Shown here piece after piece: positions 9,353 to 17,586 of a stretch of 43,972 bases of DNA. The position numbers and the translations under genes were made by a program. Position 1 is the stretch's first letter, and each line of letters begins with the position of its first letter. The DNA comes from Gammaproteobacteria bacterium. Lineage in GTDB: Bacteria > Pseudomonadota > Gammaproteobacteria > Steroidobacterales > JABDKV01. The notes below the pieces were generated by a model. It was given only the letters and a program-made list of their open reading frames with translations, was not told the DNA's origin and made no database searches. Location: contig JAOTXU010000006.1 in assembly GCA_029862165.1 (NCBI GenBank), positions 133,960 to 177,931 on the forward strand, in the 5' to 3' direction.

Positions 9353-9444
9353 ACTGATAAGGGCACACTTGCTGAAAGGCAAGGTCGCAAAGCCACCGGT
9401 CTACGGGTGATACCTATGACAGCGGGGTTACCGGGAGTGACAGT
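9353..9444 (+). promoter_or_regulatory. Class I cyclic-di-GMP riboswitch (GEMM-I)
   Basis: The conserved GEMM-I core is present in order. AGGGCACAC is followed by a stem CTTGC/GCAAG capped by a GAAA tetraloop (9374-9377). Then come the hallmark GGTCGCAAAGCCACCGG (9383-9399), a second stem built from GTC...GAC with inner GGGT/ACCT, and the 3' signature AGCGGGGTTACCG (about 9421-9433). The corresponding G and C that bracket the two guanines of cyclic-di-GMP in known structures appear to be in place. The aptamer lies about 115-205 bases upstream of the DUF1800 start on the same strand, so it should control the DUF1800-DUF1501 pair. Outer ends are approximate. Known members of this class switch motility, pili, adhesins and secreted proteins. 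Confidence 0.94.
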
Positions 9445-9513
9445 GATACTGGAGTCAGCTACCGATTCCGACCGTTCAGCCCCCTGCTAACCACCGCGAT
9501 GTCCATCCGAAAC

Positions 9514-9541
9514 TGCTGGCCATGCCCCGGCACGTTTTGTT
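9514..9541 (+). terminator. Candidate expression-platform terminator of the riboswitch
   Basis: TGCTGG pairs with CCGGCA around a seven-base loop, followed by CGTTTTGTT. It lies between the aptamer and the DUF1800 start, where a riboswitch-controlled transcription terminator would be expected. The stem is short (6 bp, one G-T pair), so this is a suggestion only; translational control through the GGAG at 9545 is the alternative. Confidence 0.35.
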
Positions 9542-9559
9542 AGTGGAGTTGATTGTTTG

Positions 9560-11560
9560 ATGCACGCAACGAACTACAGAGGACCGATAGCGTTTGCCCT
9601 GCTTAGTGCCCTACTGATAATTGGCGGCTGTGGCAGTGGTGACGGTGACGGCAACAGTTCGATTCCAATCGGTGATCCTTTACCGCCAATATCCGACCCA
9701 CCACCATCGGACCCACCACCGTCAGATCCACCACCGTCAGATCCACCACCGTCAGACCCACCACCGTCGGACCCACCACCATCGGACCCACCACCGTCGG
9801 AGCCACCTCCGCCGGAGCCACCACCATCGGAGCCGCCACCGCCGGAGCCGCCACCGGCGCACAAGAATCTTTTCACACAAGTAAGCAACGCAGTCTGGGA
9901 TGAGACAGCAGTCAGAAAAGTGTTGCACGCGTTTGCGTTTGGTGGTCAGGCGTCGGATGGGCAAATCGGAGCATGGGCGAGTATGGCGCCAGAATTCGCG
10001 ATAGCGGAAATGCTCACCTTTGACGAGCATAACCTGAAATTGTCGCCGCCCGCGTTTGGCGACACAGATGGCTTGTACGCACGCGGTGGCACGCTGCGCG
10101 AACTGGGTGAATTCTGGGCGTCTAATAACCCGGTGAATGGAGTCACACCCGAAAATCGCGCGCGTTACGATATTTCAAACAACAGTGGATTGTTGCGAAT
10201 CTTATGGACCCGCGCAGCAATTTCGAGAGGTCTGAATCCATTTCGCCAGAAGATCGGTCTGTGGGAGACCAATTATCACCTGGCGGTTAATCTGTCGACG
10301 GTCGCTAAAGTACCACTGCTGCGTTATTACGATGACATTATGGCTGCACACGAGCAGGGTCTGCCCTACCAGGAAGTCATGGGTATTGCGGCGTCATCGG
10401 CAGCCATCGCGCTGCAATACGGTCATCACACGAATCGCTATCGCAACGGCATATGCGACTGTAACGAGGACTTTGCCCGCGAATACCATCAGTTGTTTTT
10501 TGGCATTCTCGGTGTGAACAACCCCCAGTACCATGAATCCGTAACCATCAAGAACACCGCCAAAGCGTTCACCGACATGACAGTCCATCGTGACGACGTG
10601 ACTGGATTGGTAGACTTTGTCGATTTTGGTACTTTCTATCATCCCACCGGGCAACTGGAAATCCTCGGTACGATGGTAGGCGGCTCCAATGCCGCGGAGC
10701 GGATCGCTGAGATGATCGACATTTCCATCAATCATCCGGAGAGTCTCGCCAACCTGCCGGTCATGATCGTGCGAGACCTAGCCGATGACAACCTGAACAG
10801 CACCAAGATCAGCGCCATTCGCGCCGCGTGGGCCGCAATGGGCCAAAAACATTTGCTGACCTTCCTGCGCGGCTATGCGATCTCAACCATTTTTCATGAC
10901 ACCAGTAGAGTCAAGTATCACAGCAGTATTGATCGTCACGTGATGCTCAGCAATCTGGTCGCTGGCAGCAATCGTGAGCATTATCTGGATCTCTACTGGC
11001 CCAGATACGCCGCTGAGTCCGTCCAGGTATTCTTCCCGACTCACAATGTTTTTGGCTCGCAGACCGGTATCGAAGCCGCAGCTAGTGATCTGGTGTTCCG
11101 CAAAAATTTCAACCTGGTAACCGAAACCAATTGGCACTTCCGCAAAGCTGATGGCACTAACTATGGTCAGAACTGGGAAAAAGACTGGGCCGCAAGAATT
11201 ACACCCAACACAGACGGCAACTACGTCGTCAAAGACGTGGCCGAGTGGCTATGGCAGCATTTTCTGGCCGATGGTCTGAAAAACTTTGGTCCGCTCGAAC
11301 GGGCACAAGTCTACTCCCTGCTCGCAGAAGATCGCGATCTGGCCTATTTGAGTGATCCTGACGATGTCGACCGCATCATCACCACCAATGATGTGTTAAC
11401 TGACTCGTCTCTGGTTACGCTGGTCAACAATCTGGCTGGTCAGCGCATGGATCTGGGCACTGCGGTCGCCGATGATCGATTGAAGTCAAACCTCAAGGTG
11501 GGCATGGCGATCAATTTCATCGTCGGGACCCCGTACATATTTGCCCAGGAGGGCCGTTAG
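9560..11560 (+). CDS. DUF1800 family lipoprotein with proline-rich linker
   Basis: Secreted lipoprotein of about 666 residues. The signal peptide ends in a lipobox (LLIIGGC, Cys24), followed by acidic/Gly sequence, a PPPSD repeat linker (residues about 46-100) and a DUF1800 domain. Domain motifs include DETAVRKVLHAFAFGG, then REYHQLFFGILGV, a MTVHRD segment, and a C-terminal LSDPDDVDRIITTNDVLTDS region. DUF1800 proteins are of unknown biochemical role, are exported, and are usually encoded next to a DUF1501 protein, as here. ATG 9560 is chosen; TTG 9557 immediately before it has slightly better spacing from GGAG at 9545. Expression should respond to cyclic-di-GMP through the upstream riboswitch. 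The gene ends one base before the DUF1501 start. Confidence 0.9.
   Translation: MHATNYRGPIAFALLSALLIIGGCGSGDGDGNSSIPIGDPLPPISDPPPSDPPPSDPPPSDPPPSDPPPSDPPPSDPPPSEPPPPEPPPSEPPPPEPPPAHKNLFTQVSNAVWDETAVRKVLHAFAFGGQASDGQIGAWASMAPEFAIAEMLTFDEHNLKLSPPAFGDTDGLYARGGTLRELGEFWASNNPVNGVTPENRARYDISNNSGLLRILWTRAAISRGLNPFRQKIGLWETNYHLAVNLSTVAKVPLLRYYDDIMAAHEQGLPYQEVMGIAASSAAIALQYGHHTNRYRNGICDCNEDFAREYHQLFFGILGVNNPQYHESVTIKNTAKAFTDMTVHRDDVTGLVDFVDFGTFYHPTGQLEILGTMVGGSNAAERIAEMIDISINHPESLANLPVMIVRDLADDNLNSTKISAIRAAWAAMGQKHLLTFLRGYAISTIFHDTSRVKYHSSIDRHVMLSNLVAGSNREHYLDLYWPRYAAESVQVFFPTHNVFGSQTGIEAAASDLVFRKNFNLVTETNWHFRKADGTNYGQNWEKDWAARITPNTDGNYVVKDVAEWLWQHFLADGLKNFGPLERAQVYSLLAEDRDLAYLSDPDDVDRIITTNDVLTDSSLVTLVNNLAGQRMDLGTAVADDRLKSNLKVGMAINFIVGTPYIFAQEGR
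9695..9860 (+). repeat. 15-base tandem repeats encoding a PPPSD/PPPSE linker
   Basis: About eleven imperfect 15-base units of the type CCACCACCGTCGGAC encode Pro-Pro-Pro-Ser-Asp, changing to Pro-Pro-Pro-Pro/Ser-Glu towards the 3' end. The linker would form an extended stalk between the lipid anchor and the DUF1800 domain. Such repeats expand and contract easily, so unit number may differ between strains. Confidence 0.9.
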
Positions 11561-11561
11561 A

Positions 11562-12968
11562 ATGAATCGCAGGGACTTCCTGAGAAACACACTGGCCACC
11601 ACTGCATTGTATTCAGCAGGCGGACTTCCAGGCATCAGCAATCTTGCGGCGGCCAATGGCTTCGCGCCGATTAATAGCCGGATGTTGGTCAATATCATGC
11701 TGGACGGTGGCCCGGATTTCCGTCACCTGTTTGCCCCGGCATTTGACGCCGACACGCTCAGTTTTGGCCATCGATACTGGGAGGCCAACAACACGGCGCA
11801 CAGTATCGACGGTAACGCCAATGCATGGGAACAGCGCTGGAACCAGGATTACAACCCGGTCGGCAGTGCGGGTTACGAATTTGGGATTTTGAATAACTCT
11901 GGCTGGTTACAATCCATGTGGGACGCCGGCAATGTGGCTATTGTCAGTAATGTCTTTGGTTCTTCGTCGCGAGATCATGCAGAAAGCAAATTGATAATGG
12001 ACCAGGGGAATCGCAGCTCTGGTCAGGCGAATAGTCTGCGCTCCGGCTGGGGCGGCCGTCTCGCAGCCGCTTGTGACACTAATGTTGTGGCAGTGACTCG
12101 AACCCCGCGACCGTTTTGTTATGGTCCGCACCCCGACGACCCGGAAAATCGCTCGGGTCAATGGCTGATACCGGCACAAGACGTCCGCGACATGCGACTG
12201 TTTGAAGCATCGCCTGACGACAGTCCGCGTTGGTCGCGTCCCGTTATAACGCGCTCTCTGCGCAGTTACTACGCCGTAGCAAGCAATGAGCTGCCATCCG
12301 ATTCGGTCTATCGCCGTTTCGCCAACATGGAGCGGCAGCTTAGGGAAATTGGTGAGCCCCTGGACGTGCGGATGCAAAACGTCCCGATCCCGGCTGAGAT
12401 CGCAGCGTTATATAACGACGTGCAACCAGCGCTTGAGAACAGCTACTTCGGCGAGCAAATACGCAATCTCCATGACAGCATCGCCGCCAACGATATCTTC
12501 GACATGCGCATTGCGTCGCTGGAATACACTGGCTTTGATACGCATGAAGGTCAGCGCGACGGGCTAGAGACCCGGCTTAATGATCTGTTTGGCACCGGCA
12601 AGGCGCTGGACGCCTTGTGGCAGAATCTGCCTGCCGATGCACGGGCTAATACCGTGTTTGTGCTCGCAGGCGAGTTTGGGCGCCAGATTCGTTCAAACGG
12701 TGACGCCGGTACCGATCATGGCGAGGGAACATATGTATTACTCATCGGAGAAGGCGTGAACGGCGGGGTCTACGGTGACATGTACCCCGAGTCAGAACTG
12801 TCCAGGCTGGATGATCCATCCCCGCAAATAGCGGGCCAGACGGCCATTGACCATGTTTTTGGCGCAGTCTGTGACTGGATGCAACCGGGTTCCGGCTCGG
12901 TCGTTTTTCCCGATCGCATTAGCGCGCCGATAGAATCGGGTCTCAACCTGGCGGGTCTTTTCGCATAG
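11562..12968 (+). CDS. DUF1501 family protein with Tat signal
   Basis: Exported protein of 468 residues. The N-terminus MNRRDFLRNTLATTALYSAGG is a twin-arginine signal, implying export of a folded, possibly metal-bound protein. DUF1501 belongs to the alkaline phosphatase/sulfatase-like superfamily. Segments seen are MLDGGPDFRHLFAP near the N-terminus, VSNVFGSSSRDHAESKLIMDQGN, the TGFDTHEGQRDGLETRLNDLF motif and VLAGEFGRQIRSNGDAGTDHGEGT near the C-terminus; these Asp/His clusters are those that ligate metals in the superfamily. The ATG at 11562 has AGGAGGG upstream; the longer frame from 11541 is rejected because it precedes the Tat motif. Forms an operon with the DUF1800 gene. Substrate unknown. 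Confidence 0.92.
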   Translation: MNRRDFLRNTLATTALYSAGGLPGISNLAAANGFAPINSRMLVNIMLDGGPDFRHLFAPAFDADTLSFGHRYWEANNTAHSIDGNANAWEQRWNQDYNPVGSAGYEFGILNNSGWLQSMWDAGNVAIVSNVFGSSSRDHAESKLIMDQGNRSSGQANSLRSGWGGRLAAACDTNVVAVTRTPRPFCYGPHPDDPENRSGQWLIPAQDVRDMRLFEASPDDSPRWSRPVITRSLRSYYAVASNELPSDSVYRRFANMERQLREIGEPLDVRMQNVPIPAEIAALYNDVQPALENSYFGEQIRNLHDSIAANDIFDMRIASLEYTGFDTHEGQRDGLETRLNDLFGTGKALDALWQNLPADARANTVFVLAGEFGRQIRSNGDAGTDHGEGTYVLLIGEGVNGGVYGDMYPESELSRLDDPSPQIAGQTAIDHVFGAVCDWMQPGSGSVVFPDRISAPIESGLNLAGLFA

Positions 12969-13005
12969 CCTTTTGTCATCGTCGGCAATCGGCGATGATG
13001 GCACC

Positions 13006-13845
13006 ATGCCTGAGAACGATCACAGCGTCGAAGCGCTGATTTCCCTGATCGATATAAGCCGGCATCTGGTCGTGTTGACCGGTGCCGGGTGCAGCACTGA
13101 ATCCGGAATTCCCGATTACCGCGACGCCGAAGGTGAATGGAAACATTCGCGGCCAATTCAATATCCGGATTTTGTCCGCAGTCATGCAACGCGCCAGCGC
13201 TATTGGGCCCGCAGCATGATCGGCTGGCAGCGAGTTGCCGACGCGCGGCCAAATCGCGCGCACGTGGCGCTCGCGCGTCTTGAGCACGCAGGAAAAATAC
13301 GGCATCTCATTACCCAAAACATAGATGGACTGCACCAACTCGCCGGTAGCCGCAACGTAATCGACTTGCATGGGCGGCTGGCCAACGTGCTTTGCCTGGC
13401 CTGCGGCCGCCGGCAAACCAGAAAAGCGCTGCAACGGGAATTGCTTTCACTCAATCCGGACTGGCAGCGGTTTAACGTCGTGGCAGCGCCGGATGGTGAT
13501 GCCAGGCTGGAAACAGACTTTCGTAGCTTCAGGGTTCCCGACTGTGGACGCTGTGGTGGTTTTCTTAAACCCGACGTCGTGTTTTTCGGTGAGAACGTTC
13601 CGTCTGAACGCGTCGCGGAATCATTACACGAATTGGCGGCCGCCGATACGCTGCTAGTTGCAGGCTCCTCATTAATGGTCTGGTCGGGCCTGCGCTATGT
13701 ACGCGCAGCCAGCAAACGTGGAATTCCAACCGCACTGATCAACCTGGGTCGTACCCGCGCCGATGAACTGTTCACCCATCGCGTCAACCTAAACTGCGGC
13801 GACACCCTGCATCAAATCAGCGAGCGCGTACTCCAACCAGCATGA
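13006..13845 (+). CDS. Sir2-family NAD-dependent protein deacylase
   Basis: Removes acyl groups from lysine using NAD+. Of 279 residues, the NAD-binding loop is GAGCSTESGIPDYRD (residues 26-40), TQNIDGLHQLAGS holds the nicotinamide pocket, the catalytic base is His122 (DLHGRL), and four zinc cysteines are at 130, 133, 180 and 183 (CLACG and CGRCGG). GAGCSTESGIPDYR and the spacing of the zinc cysteines fit class II (SIRT4-like) sirtuins better than CobB. The frame extends to a TTG at 12973, but ATG 13006 is preferred. It lies 37 bases after the DUF1501 stop and could be read from the same transcript, though no functional link is obvious. Confidence 0.93.
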   Translation: MPENDHSVEALISLIDISRHLVVLTGAGCSTESGIPDYRDAEGEWKHSRPIQYPDFVRSHATRQRYWARSMIGWQRVADARPNRAHVALARLEHAGKIRHLITQNIDGLHQLAGSRNVIDLHGRLANVLCLACGRRQTRKALQRELLSLNPDWQRFNVVAAPDGDARLETDFRSFRVPDCGRCGGFLKPDVVFFGENVPSERVAESLHELAAADTLLVAGSSLMVWSGLRYVRAASKRGIPTALINLGRTRADELFTHRVNLNCGDTLHQISERVLQPA

Positions 13846-14269
13846 TCTAAAGCGTCTGCGCCCCATTCTTTTTCCTTTCCAACACGACTTTTACAAACGT
13901 CGCTGACCGGCCGCACTATTTTTCCGGCTAAATCTCGCTCGGCGTCCTGCCTCGCTCGAATCGGCGCCAGCTTGCTCGGGCGTCCGTGCTTCGCCGCGCT
14001 GGCGACGACGCCGGAAAAACAACGCAGCCGCTCAACACCGCAACCATAATCAATCCGTCTGTCTCCTTCAGGAGACAGACTCCTTCTCTCTTCCCCCTCA
14101 CCCCATCGCGGCTATCGCCGTTGACACGAAAGCACCGCGAGATAATGAAAATGCGGCGAGAAAGAAGACGGTCGTTTGCCGGCGGCGACTTGGTCGGAGC
14201 CGCCGGTGAATGCCGGCTTCTAGGCTCGCCGCAGCGGCATTAAGCGAATTGCAGCTATCGCTGCACCCA
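13846..14269. other. Intergenic stretch with one strong hairpin
   Basis: This gap lies between the convergent sirtuin and glycosyltransferase genes and holds no convincing gene. It contains a perfect 10-bp inverted repeat at 14057-14080 (GTCTGTCTCC / GGAGACAGAC, spacer TTCA) followed by a pyrimidine-rich tract. This could terminate the sirtuin transcript or be a dispersed repeat. Open frames here have no recognisable protein features. Confidence 0.6.
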
Positions 14270-15271
14270 TTAACCCACCATTAGAAAATCACGACCACGG
14301 CGATAGCCGCGCGACACCAACCAGTCGGCAATTTCCTCACGCGCACCATGATTACTGACGTAGCCCAGCACAAACACGCGATTCTCCTGCAACCATTCCG
14401 GCGCAACTACCGGTACACCGTCCAACCGGTTGCCGATTTTGCGTGGATCAATGTCGATCCATGCACTGGGGCGAAAGCCCTTTTGCAATAACCATGCACA
14501 ACGCTTTCGCGTTCGGCGTCCCGCGCCCCAGATGACAAATTTACCCGCGTTTCTAAACCGTAGATCCTTTGCCAGATAATCGGCACGCAACTTGTCGAAG
14601 GCGTCCCGCCGGTAACGCCGGTCCTGCCTGGACAACCGTTCCGGAGTGTCACGCCATTGCAGAAGCACTTCGGGTAGCTTTTCCATGCGTATGCCGAGCG
14701 CATGTAAGCGGAGCCACAACTCATAGTCCTCCGGAAAATCCCCCTGGCGATATCCACCGGCTTCAACTATGCGTGTGCGACGAAACATCACAGATGGGTG
14801 AGCAAATGGTGACTCTACAAATATTTCGTCGCGAATGTCCTTGGCGCTCGTACACTGGTTTTGCCAACTCAGGTACTCGCGGTAACCGTCGCTCAGCGTG
14901 GGAAACTGAGACACACAACTGCCCAATACGACGGTATCAGGATGTCTGCTCATATGCTCAAATTGCCGTGCGAGCCGGTCCGGCATCATCAGGTCATCAG
15001 CATCCATTCTGGCAATGAGACCGCTGCGTGCCTGCGCCAGACCGGCAGTTAATGCAGCAACAATGCCAGTCGCAGCGCTATTCAGCACGCGACAGCGGTG
15101 ATCATTACTCGCAAAGTCGGCGACAATTTGTGCTGAGTCGTCAGTGGAATGGTCGTTAACAATCAGTAGCTCAAAATCGGCAAACGTTTGTGCACGGATT
15201 GATTGCAGGCACTCGTCCAGGGTCGACTGCGCATTCCTGACCGGCATCAGTACAGTGACCGGACAAATCAT
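14270..15271 (-). CDS. Family 2 glycosyltransferase
   Basis: GT-A fold glycosyltransferase of 333 residues that would transfer a sugar from a nucleotide sugar to a cell-surface glycan or lipid carrier. The N-terminus reads VTVLMPVRNAQSTLDECLQS with FELLIVNDHSTDDSA; the metal-binding motif is MDADD (about residue 88-92); the acceptor region contains the ED of FPEDYELWLRL. The last 80 residues form a second small region (KFVIWGAGRRTRKRCAWLL ... VPVVAPEWL ... FVLGYVSNHGAREEI) resembling the nucleotide-binding fold appended to some glycosyltransferases. It starts 8 bases after the PGPGW gene on the same strand, so the two likely form an operon. Acceptor and sugar unknown. Confidence 0.9.
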   Translation of the reverse strand: MICPVTVLMPVRNAQSTLDECLQSIRAQTFADFELLIVNDHSTDDSAQIVADFASNDHRCRVLNSAATGIVAALTAGLAQARSGLIARMDADDLMMPDRLARQFEHMSRHPDTVVLGSCVSQFPTLSDGYREYLSWQNQCTSAKDIRDEIFVESPFAHPSVMFRRTRIVEAGGYRQGDFPEDYELWLRLHALGIRMEKLPEVLLQWRDTPERLSRQDRRYRRDAFDKLRADYLAKDLRFRNAGKFVIWGAGRRTRKRCAWLLQKGFRPSAWIDIDPRKIGNRLDGVPVVAPEWLQENRVFVLGYVSNHGAREEIADWLVSRGYRRGRDFLMVG

Positions 15272-15279
15272 TCAGTGCC

Positions 15280-15702
15280 TTAACGTACCGCGAGCGGTTC
15301 ATGCCCGGCACGTTCCCGGATACGGTTTAGTGTTCGCAAGATGGCCGGACGCGCGACGATTTTTTGCTCAAGGTGGTACTTGCCCGGAAAATTCGTGAGC
15401 ATCAACCCGATTAACATGGTGAGTATCCCCTGCCCGGGAATGAAGAGCATGATGGCCCCAAAAATAATCAGCACTATGCCGACAAAATTCTTGAAAGCAT
15501 TGGCCATCATCACCACTGCAGGATGAGCACTTGAACTGGCCACGGTCACCCGGTCTTGACGCACAAAATAGTCAGCCGGCAGCCGGATGATAATGATCGG
15601 TAACGCGATAAGCGTTAATAGCAGACTGATCGCGCCGATTGCAAGCCATAGACCACCCAGTTTCTGCAACGTCACGATGTTGTCAGCTATCCAGGATATC
15701 AA
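15280..15702 (-). CDS. PGPGW-type small inner-membrane protein
   Basis: Integral membrane protein of 140 residues. Two hydrophobic N-terminal segments are seen (about 13-40), then a polar stretch, then a long hydrophobic hairpin (about 68-103) around FIPGQGILTMLIGLML, which resembles the PGPGW transmembrane family motif (PGQG here). The tail is basic. Function unknown. The start codon appears to be TTG at 15702, with GGAG eight bases upstream. Divergent from the outer-membrane protein gene, with 166 bases between. Confidence 0.72.
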   Translation of the reverse strand: MISWIADNIVTLQKLGGLWLAIGAISLLLTLIALPIIIIRLPADYFVRQDRVTVASSSAHPAVVMMANAFKNFVGIVLIIFGAIMLFIPGQGILTMLIGLMLTNFPGKYHLEQKIVARPAILRTLNRIRERAGHEPLAVR

Positions 15703-15868
15703 GTTGCCGTCTCCAAGCGTTCTCGCTTCCAGCAGAAAACACTATAACAATAATCGCCGTCTTTACTTAAGCAAGATGCAAGCTTTCTGCTGCTGCGAAC
15801 TGGTTCTCAGCGTATCGGGGGATTTCGTGTCATCGTCTCGCCACTTGAACACAGTCATGGAGAGACAA

Positions 15869-16531
15869 ATGAGACGCCTGCTAAGTTTAATCATATTCAC
15901 TTCGGTCGCCGCCGCACCTGCTTTTGCGGCTGACCTGCCCGGTAAAACCAGTTTTGCGCTTCGCGTCAGCACGCTGGGCATGGGTGTGGAGCTGGCACAC
16001 ACGCTGCCGATTGCCAACCTCACCGGACGCATCGCCTGGAATGGTTACAGCTATGACACAGACGACACAATCGAGGGCATTCCCTACGATGTCGAGCTGG
16101 ATCTGAGTTCAATCACGGCACTGGTTGACTGGCGCCCCTGGGGTCAGGTGACGCACGTGACAGCAGGATTGGTTTTCAACGGTAATGAGATCAATGCAAC
16201 CGGGACGGCAACCGGTACGTATGCTATCGGTGGTATGTCATACGATGCGGCAGATGTCGGGGCACTGACAGGCGCCGCCTCATTTGATGATGTCGTTCCC
16301 TATGTCGGTTTGGGATGGAACATTCCGGTGTTTCCAAAAACAGCACTGACCTTTGATGTGGGTGTCGTTTTTCAGGGCGCACCACAATTGTCGTTGACTG
16401 CAGACGGCTTGCTGGCTGATGACCCTGGCTTTCAGGCCGAGTTGGCAAGCGAGCAGGCAGAATTTCAGAAAGACATCGAGGACTATGAGTACTACCCGGT
16501 AATCGCACTGGGTCTGAGACGCCGCTTCTGA
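15869..16531 (+). CDS. Outer-membrane beta-barrel protein
   Basis: Exported protein of 220 residues. The signal peptide MRRLLSLIIFTSVAAAPAFA is followed by alternating hydrophobic/polar strands (TSFALRVSTLGMGVELAHTL, LTGRIAWNGYSYD, ALVDWRPWG, VTAGLVFNGNE, VVPYVGLGWN, ALTFDVGVVFQG) and ends in FALGLRRRF-like strand YPVIALGLRRRF with C-terminal Phe. The terminal Phe is the classic BAM-recognition signature of outer-membrane barrels. Probably an 8-stranded, OmpW-like barrel, but no specific family is recognised. The ATG at 15869 has GGAGAG upstream; an alternative ATG is at 15857. Convergent with the J-domain/PilZ-like gene, two bases apart. Confidence 0.75.
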   Translation: MRRLLSLIIFTSVAAAPAFAADLPGKTSFALRVSTLGMGVELAHTLPIANLTGRIAWNGYSYDTDDTIEGIPYDVELDLSSITALVDWRPWGQVTHVTAGLVFNGNEINATGTATGTYAIGGMSYDAADVGALTGAASFDDVVPYVGLGWNIPVFPKTALTFDVGVVFQGAPQLSLTADGLLADDPGFQAELASEQAEFQKDIEDYEYYPVIALGLRRRF

Positions 16532-16533
16532 AT

Positions 16534-17442
16534 TCAGGTCTTAATATCGACCAGCACACCCTCGACGCTGAAGCTTACCGTCAGCAGCTGCATGCCGAAA
16601 CGAAAGTCGGGACCAGATTGCGCGCAATGAACGATCCTTGCAACGGCTGTAAAGGTCGCGTTGGAGACACGCACAATTTGTCCCGGCTCAAGCCCTGATC
16701 GCATCGAAATGCACAAGCCAACAGGCGTTAGCTCTTCTAACGTACCGTCCAGTGCCTGGCCCGGCCAATATTCATGCAATTCCACCCACGCTGAAAATCG
16801 GGCGCGCTCGTAGTATCGGTCAGCCTGATCTACTTGCGCTTCATGCTCTCGCAGTGGACTGCCGCACTCGCAACACATACCGGTTGGCAAACAGCCAGGA
16901 TACTGGTCGTATGGCGTCTTGCAAAAAAGACAGAAGTTACGAATCAACGGGCGGTATGCGGCTTCGGCTACAACAGGCTCGGTCGTGTGCGATACATCGT
17001 ATTGCTGTCGCCGGGCAGGGCTGCCGAGTACGCGATAGGCTTCTCTCAGTAGTGCCCCGTCTTCTGCATCGGCACCGGACAATACCTTATAGGCAGAGTC
17101 GATGAGTGCCTGCGGCGCGTCTGCCTGAACCCCAAGGACCCGATAATAGTTACGCCGATTAGCGGAGCCATTGTGTGCGGGATGGCACAGCGGCTTGCCG
17201 GATGAAGCAAGTACCTGTATGTCGTAGTCGCTTAGTAATTGGCAGTCATATTCCGTGCGACGTTCCGGGTCCCTCAGCACATGCCAGGCCGCATTGATCA
17301 GAGCAGCATTCCTGTCATCACCGCCCAGATCAGGATGCATCTGCAGCTTCTGCATCAGCGTACGGTAGGCACCCTGAATGACGTCAGTCGGAGCATCCGG
17401 CTGCACGCCCAATATTCGATAATAGTTACGCCGTTCTTGCAT
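16534..17442 (-). CDS. J-domain, second J-like, zinc-cluster and PilZ-like fusion protein
   Basis: Cytosolic protein of 302 residues. Residues about 5-68 form a J domain (NYYRILGVQPDAPTDVIQGAY ...) with the DnaK-activating HPD intact at 36-38. Residues about 98-150 repeat the J pattern (NYYRVLGVQADAPQALIDSAY ... AYRVLGSPARRQQYD) but lack HPD. A Cys-rich segment follows (Cys171, 174, 184, 190, 191, 193), likely a zinc site. The C-terminal 95 residues resemble PilZ: an RxxxR at 209-213, then LEELTPVGLCI where PilZ has DxSxxG, and a FRFGMQLL end. The second PilZ motif is altered, so cyclic-di-GMP binding is uncertain. The start at 17442 is chosen because the J domain begins there; the longer upstream frame overlaps the pntA region. 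Confidence 0.85.
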   Translation of the reverse strand: MQERRNYYRILGVQPDAPTDVIQGAYRTLMQKLQMHPDLGGDDRNAALINAAWHVLRDPERRTEYDCQLLSDYDIQVLASSGKPLCHPAHNGSANRRNYYRVLGVQADAPQALIDSAYKVLSGADAEDGALLREAYRVLGSPARRQQYDVSHTTEPVVAEAAYRPLIRNFCLFCKTPYDQYPGCLPTGMCCECGSPLREHEAQVDQADRYYERARFSAWVELHEYWPGQALDGTLEELTPVGLCISMRSGLEPGQIVRVSNATFTAVARIVHCAQSGPDFRFGMQLLTVSFSVEGVLVDIKT

Positions 17443-17586
17443 GCTCACCCCAGCCTTTCTGTCGGCACCACTGGCCGAATCTGAAGTGTATTCCCGAGAG
17501 CATTTCCTATAGCGGCGTTCAGAGGTAGGATTGGCGCAGCGAATCCGGCGCACCCGCCGAACAAGAAACCCATGGAGAGCAGAAAT

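Noticed and set aside
9574..9888. Glycine-rich protein on the minus strand
   Set aside because: It is the antisense shadow of the PPPSD repeat linker in the DUF1800 gene.
13986..14243. 85-residue open frame after the sirtuin gene
   Set aside because: Very basic, repeat-derived composition, crosses the strong hairpin, no start signal.
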